From assembly GCA_027596195.1 (NCBI GenBank), contig JADGJG010000187.1:1-33021 (forward strand): a DNA stretch of 33,021 bases. Direction: 5' to 3'. The translations under genes and the position numbers were made by a program. Of this stretch, positions 31,187 to 33,021 are shown piece by piece. Numbering within the stretch: position 1 is the stretch's first letter; each line of letters opens with the position of its first letter. The stretch is from Podochytrium sp. JEL0797. Lineage: Eukaryota > Chytridiomycota > Chytridiomycetes > Chytridiales > Chytriomycetaceae. The notes beneath the pieces were generated by a model. It had not been told where the DNA came from and made no database searches. It saw only the letters and a program-made list of their open reading frames with translations.

Positions 31187-31192
31187 AATAAA
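31187..31192 (+). terminator. Poly(A) signal of fumarate reductase
   Basis: AATAAA 33 nt past the stop codon. A second AATAAA is at 31254-31259. Confidence 0.5.
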
Positions 31193-31416
31193 AAGTTTAG
31201 TAATTCTTTTTTTAGTGTAAACTTGCACTTCGGGGTCCAAGCATGGCGTTCCGAATAAATAAACAGAGGATCACCACCATCCGCCCCATCTCATGAAATT
31301 CATCGCCTTATTTTTGGGGATGGCAGAAGACGACCTGGAAGACGACATGAAAAGAGGTTTTTTGGCTGTTCAAAAAAAAATTCAGAACAAGGAGGGGATG
31401 CATTTTTCATTTTTAA

Positions 31417-32662
31417 TCAAACCAGTCGGTTCCTCACAACCATTTCCCTCAACTCAACAGCCTCTTTCGACTGATCCTCCGCCTTCAACAAACTAAACGC
31501 CAAGATATTATGAAAAACAGTATCACAAATCGCATCCACAGCCTCCGTCGTCAAAAACCCCTGATGACCCGTCACCACTACATTATTAAACCCTAGGATA
31601 CGCGCATACGTCTTATCCGCAATGAAATCGAGATCCGAATGATCCTCAAAATACATGTTCGTTTCCTTCTCGTACACGTCGAGTCCGGCGCATCCGATCC
31701 TTCCGTCTGTGATTGCTTGAATCAACGCGACCGTGTCAATGAGGTCCCCCCGTGACGTGTTCACGAGCATCGTGTTTTTTTGCATTAAGGCGAGGGAGGC
31801 GGCGTTGATCATGTGTTTGTTTTCGGGGGTGGACGGGCAGTGGAGGGAGATGAGGCGCGATTGGGAGTAGAGTTGTTCAAGAGGGACGTATTGGACGTTG
31901 GTCCAGGACGCGACTTCCTTGTTGGGGTAAGGGTCGTAGCATAAAATCTTGCAACCGAAACCTTGCATGATTTTGATGAAGCATTGACCAATCTGTTTTG
32001 CTTGTAGTGTTAGGGGATTTTTAAGCCCCCAGAATCAAAAGAACATACCTGTCCCGTCCCAACCACACCGACCGTCTTTCCATGAAAATCAAACCCAACC
32101 AACCCACTCAACGAGAAATTCCCCGTCTTGACGCGATTTGCAGCCGGCACAATCCTTCGATTGGCACACAAGGCAAGCGCAACCGCGAATTCGGCGATCG
32201 CGTAAGGAGAGTACTGGGGAACCCGGGATACAACCATTCCAAGCTTCTTGGCCGTCCCCAAATCAACGTGATCAAACCCAGCGGACCGAAGCGCGATATG
32301 TCTGACGCCAAGCTCCTATATATCGAGTAATTAGCAAGAATGGGCGCAACTCTCCCTCCCACGAGACAAGAAAATAAAAACCAAACCTTCAATCGCTCCA
32401 AGATTCCCTTATTCGCAAAATCATTCACAAACAACCCGACAGTGTCAAACCCATTCGCCAATTCAACCGTGCGTTCATCGCATTTGGCTTTGAGGGTGTC
32501 CATTTCGAACGTGTGGGTGCCGTTGTTGTCGAGCGGAAGCATGTTGCGAAATCTGTCGGCATGCTTCAACAGGAAGGGGCGTTCGTGCCCCATGACGTCA
32601 AACATGAGAGTTTTGCAAGGGCGCAGGTTTTTGGCGAGGAGGGTGGGGAAGTGGGTGGTCAT
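31417..32662 (-). CDS. ldhA: D-lactate dehydrogenase, bacterial LdhA type
   Basis: NAD-dependent enzyme that reduces pyruvate to D-lactate; the fermentative kind. Three exons, 32662-32387, 32315-32049, 31992-31417; 372 residues. It follows E. coli LdhA (329) throughout: [15 protein letters not shown], then [31 protein letters not shown], the NAD loop GTGQIGQ (178-184) with Asp201 in CYDPYP favouring [20 protein letters not shown] with Arg262, DVYEKE with the catalytic Glu at about 291, and TGHQGFLT with His324. The NAD loop is itself cut by the second intron (GTGQ | IGQ). About 40 residues are extra at the N-terminus, with no clear targeting signal. The family is mostly bacterial; introns show this copy is nuclear and settled. 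Read as an ancient transfer, this is inference and needs a tree. Confidence 0.95.
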
Positions 32663-33021
32663 TTTGGTGTGGGGGGTTTGAAGAGGGGGGGGGTGGTAAG
32701 GGGATTTTGACTGTTTGAAAGCTTATTATTTGTTCCTTGGTCATGAGGTGTGGGGGCGTGGAAAGGAATATGACTCGACAAAGCGGCAAGCAAGCGCCAA
32801 GGTTTTTGCGTGACTCAAGTGACTCATAGCAGAGACTACAAGTTATTGACTAGGGAAGTGAAGGAAGGAAGAAAGAAAGAGAGGGTTTGTTTGAGGCGTA
32901 ATAAAGGCAAGTTGTTGAACTAAAAAAAAAGTTCATTTAAACTCTCTTACATTCAAGAATAACGAAGAAGAAACAAAAAAAAATTTCATCCCTCCCTGCT
33001 CTCCCCCTCATGCAAAATTTT
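32663..33021. other. Right edge, promoter of D-lactate dehydrogenase
   Basis: 359 bp to the window end. It holds the upstream region of the minus-strand dehydrogenase. A G-rich run (about 32685-32694) lies near its start, and A/G-rich and poly-A tracts lie further out (32857-32885, 32920-32930, 32974-32983). No gene seen. Confidence 0.45.

Overview
This window is compact nuclear DNA of a eukaryote. It holds eleven recognisable protein genes and one possible fragment. Genes on both strands are broken by many short GT-AG introns, mostly 46-90 nt, often with a CTAAT or CTGAT-like branch site shortly before the acceptor. Spacers are small, and AATAAA often lies within 10-45 nt of the stop codon. 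Exon joins were chosen from splice signals plus family alignment from memory; each final model is divisible by three and close to its family's usual length. The yeast-type soluble fumarate reductase suggests a fungus, and a CFAP97D1-type axonemal protein suggests a cell with a flagellum. The best inference is a zoosporic (chytrid-like) fungus or a close flagellate relative; no marker here fixes the lineage.

Layout: 1-1018 has no gene but holds a pair of diverged direct repeats. 1019-7188 (-) is a complete large ARF exchange factor (Sec7/BIG type, 13 exons). Divergent from it, 7474-10992 (+) is the small-subunit processome protein Utp12/WDR3 (8 exons). 11272-13036 (+) is a coiled-coil protein with a possible W2 domain. 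13241-14164 (+) is a C2H2 zinc-finger protein, tail to tail with a DUF2358/C6orf136-like probable mitochondrial protein (14210-15338, -). 15648-17898 (-) is the CFAP97D1-like protein with a long repetitive tail. After a 0.9 kb divergent spacer comes mitochondrial aspartate aminotransferase (18789-20569, +), convergent with a membrane-anchored multicopper oxidase (20642-22623, -). 22993-26603 (-) is a class II DYRK kinase, followed by RNA polymerase II subunit Rpb3 (26820-27839, -). 27840-29462 is gene-poor and holds three diverged copies of a roughly 300 bp repeat. A soluble fumarate reductase (29463-31153, +) and a bacterial LdhA-type D-lactate dehydrogenase (31417-32662, -) close the window tail to tail.

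Most genes are unrelated housekeeping functions (Golgi traffic, ribosome assembly, transcription, signalling). The exception is the right-hand pair: both enzymes reoxidise reduced cofactors when respiration is limited, and mitochondrial aspartate aminotransferase 9 kb away takes part in the malate-aspartate shuttle. No prokaryote-style system, CRISPR array, tRNA or rRNA was seen. The items most worth following are the axonemal protein with its SAKSL-repeat tail, the coiled-coil/W2-like protein, the fermentation pair, the diverged tandem repeats, and several introns whose use would change the protein.
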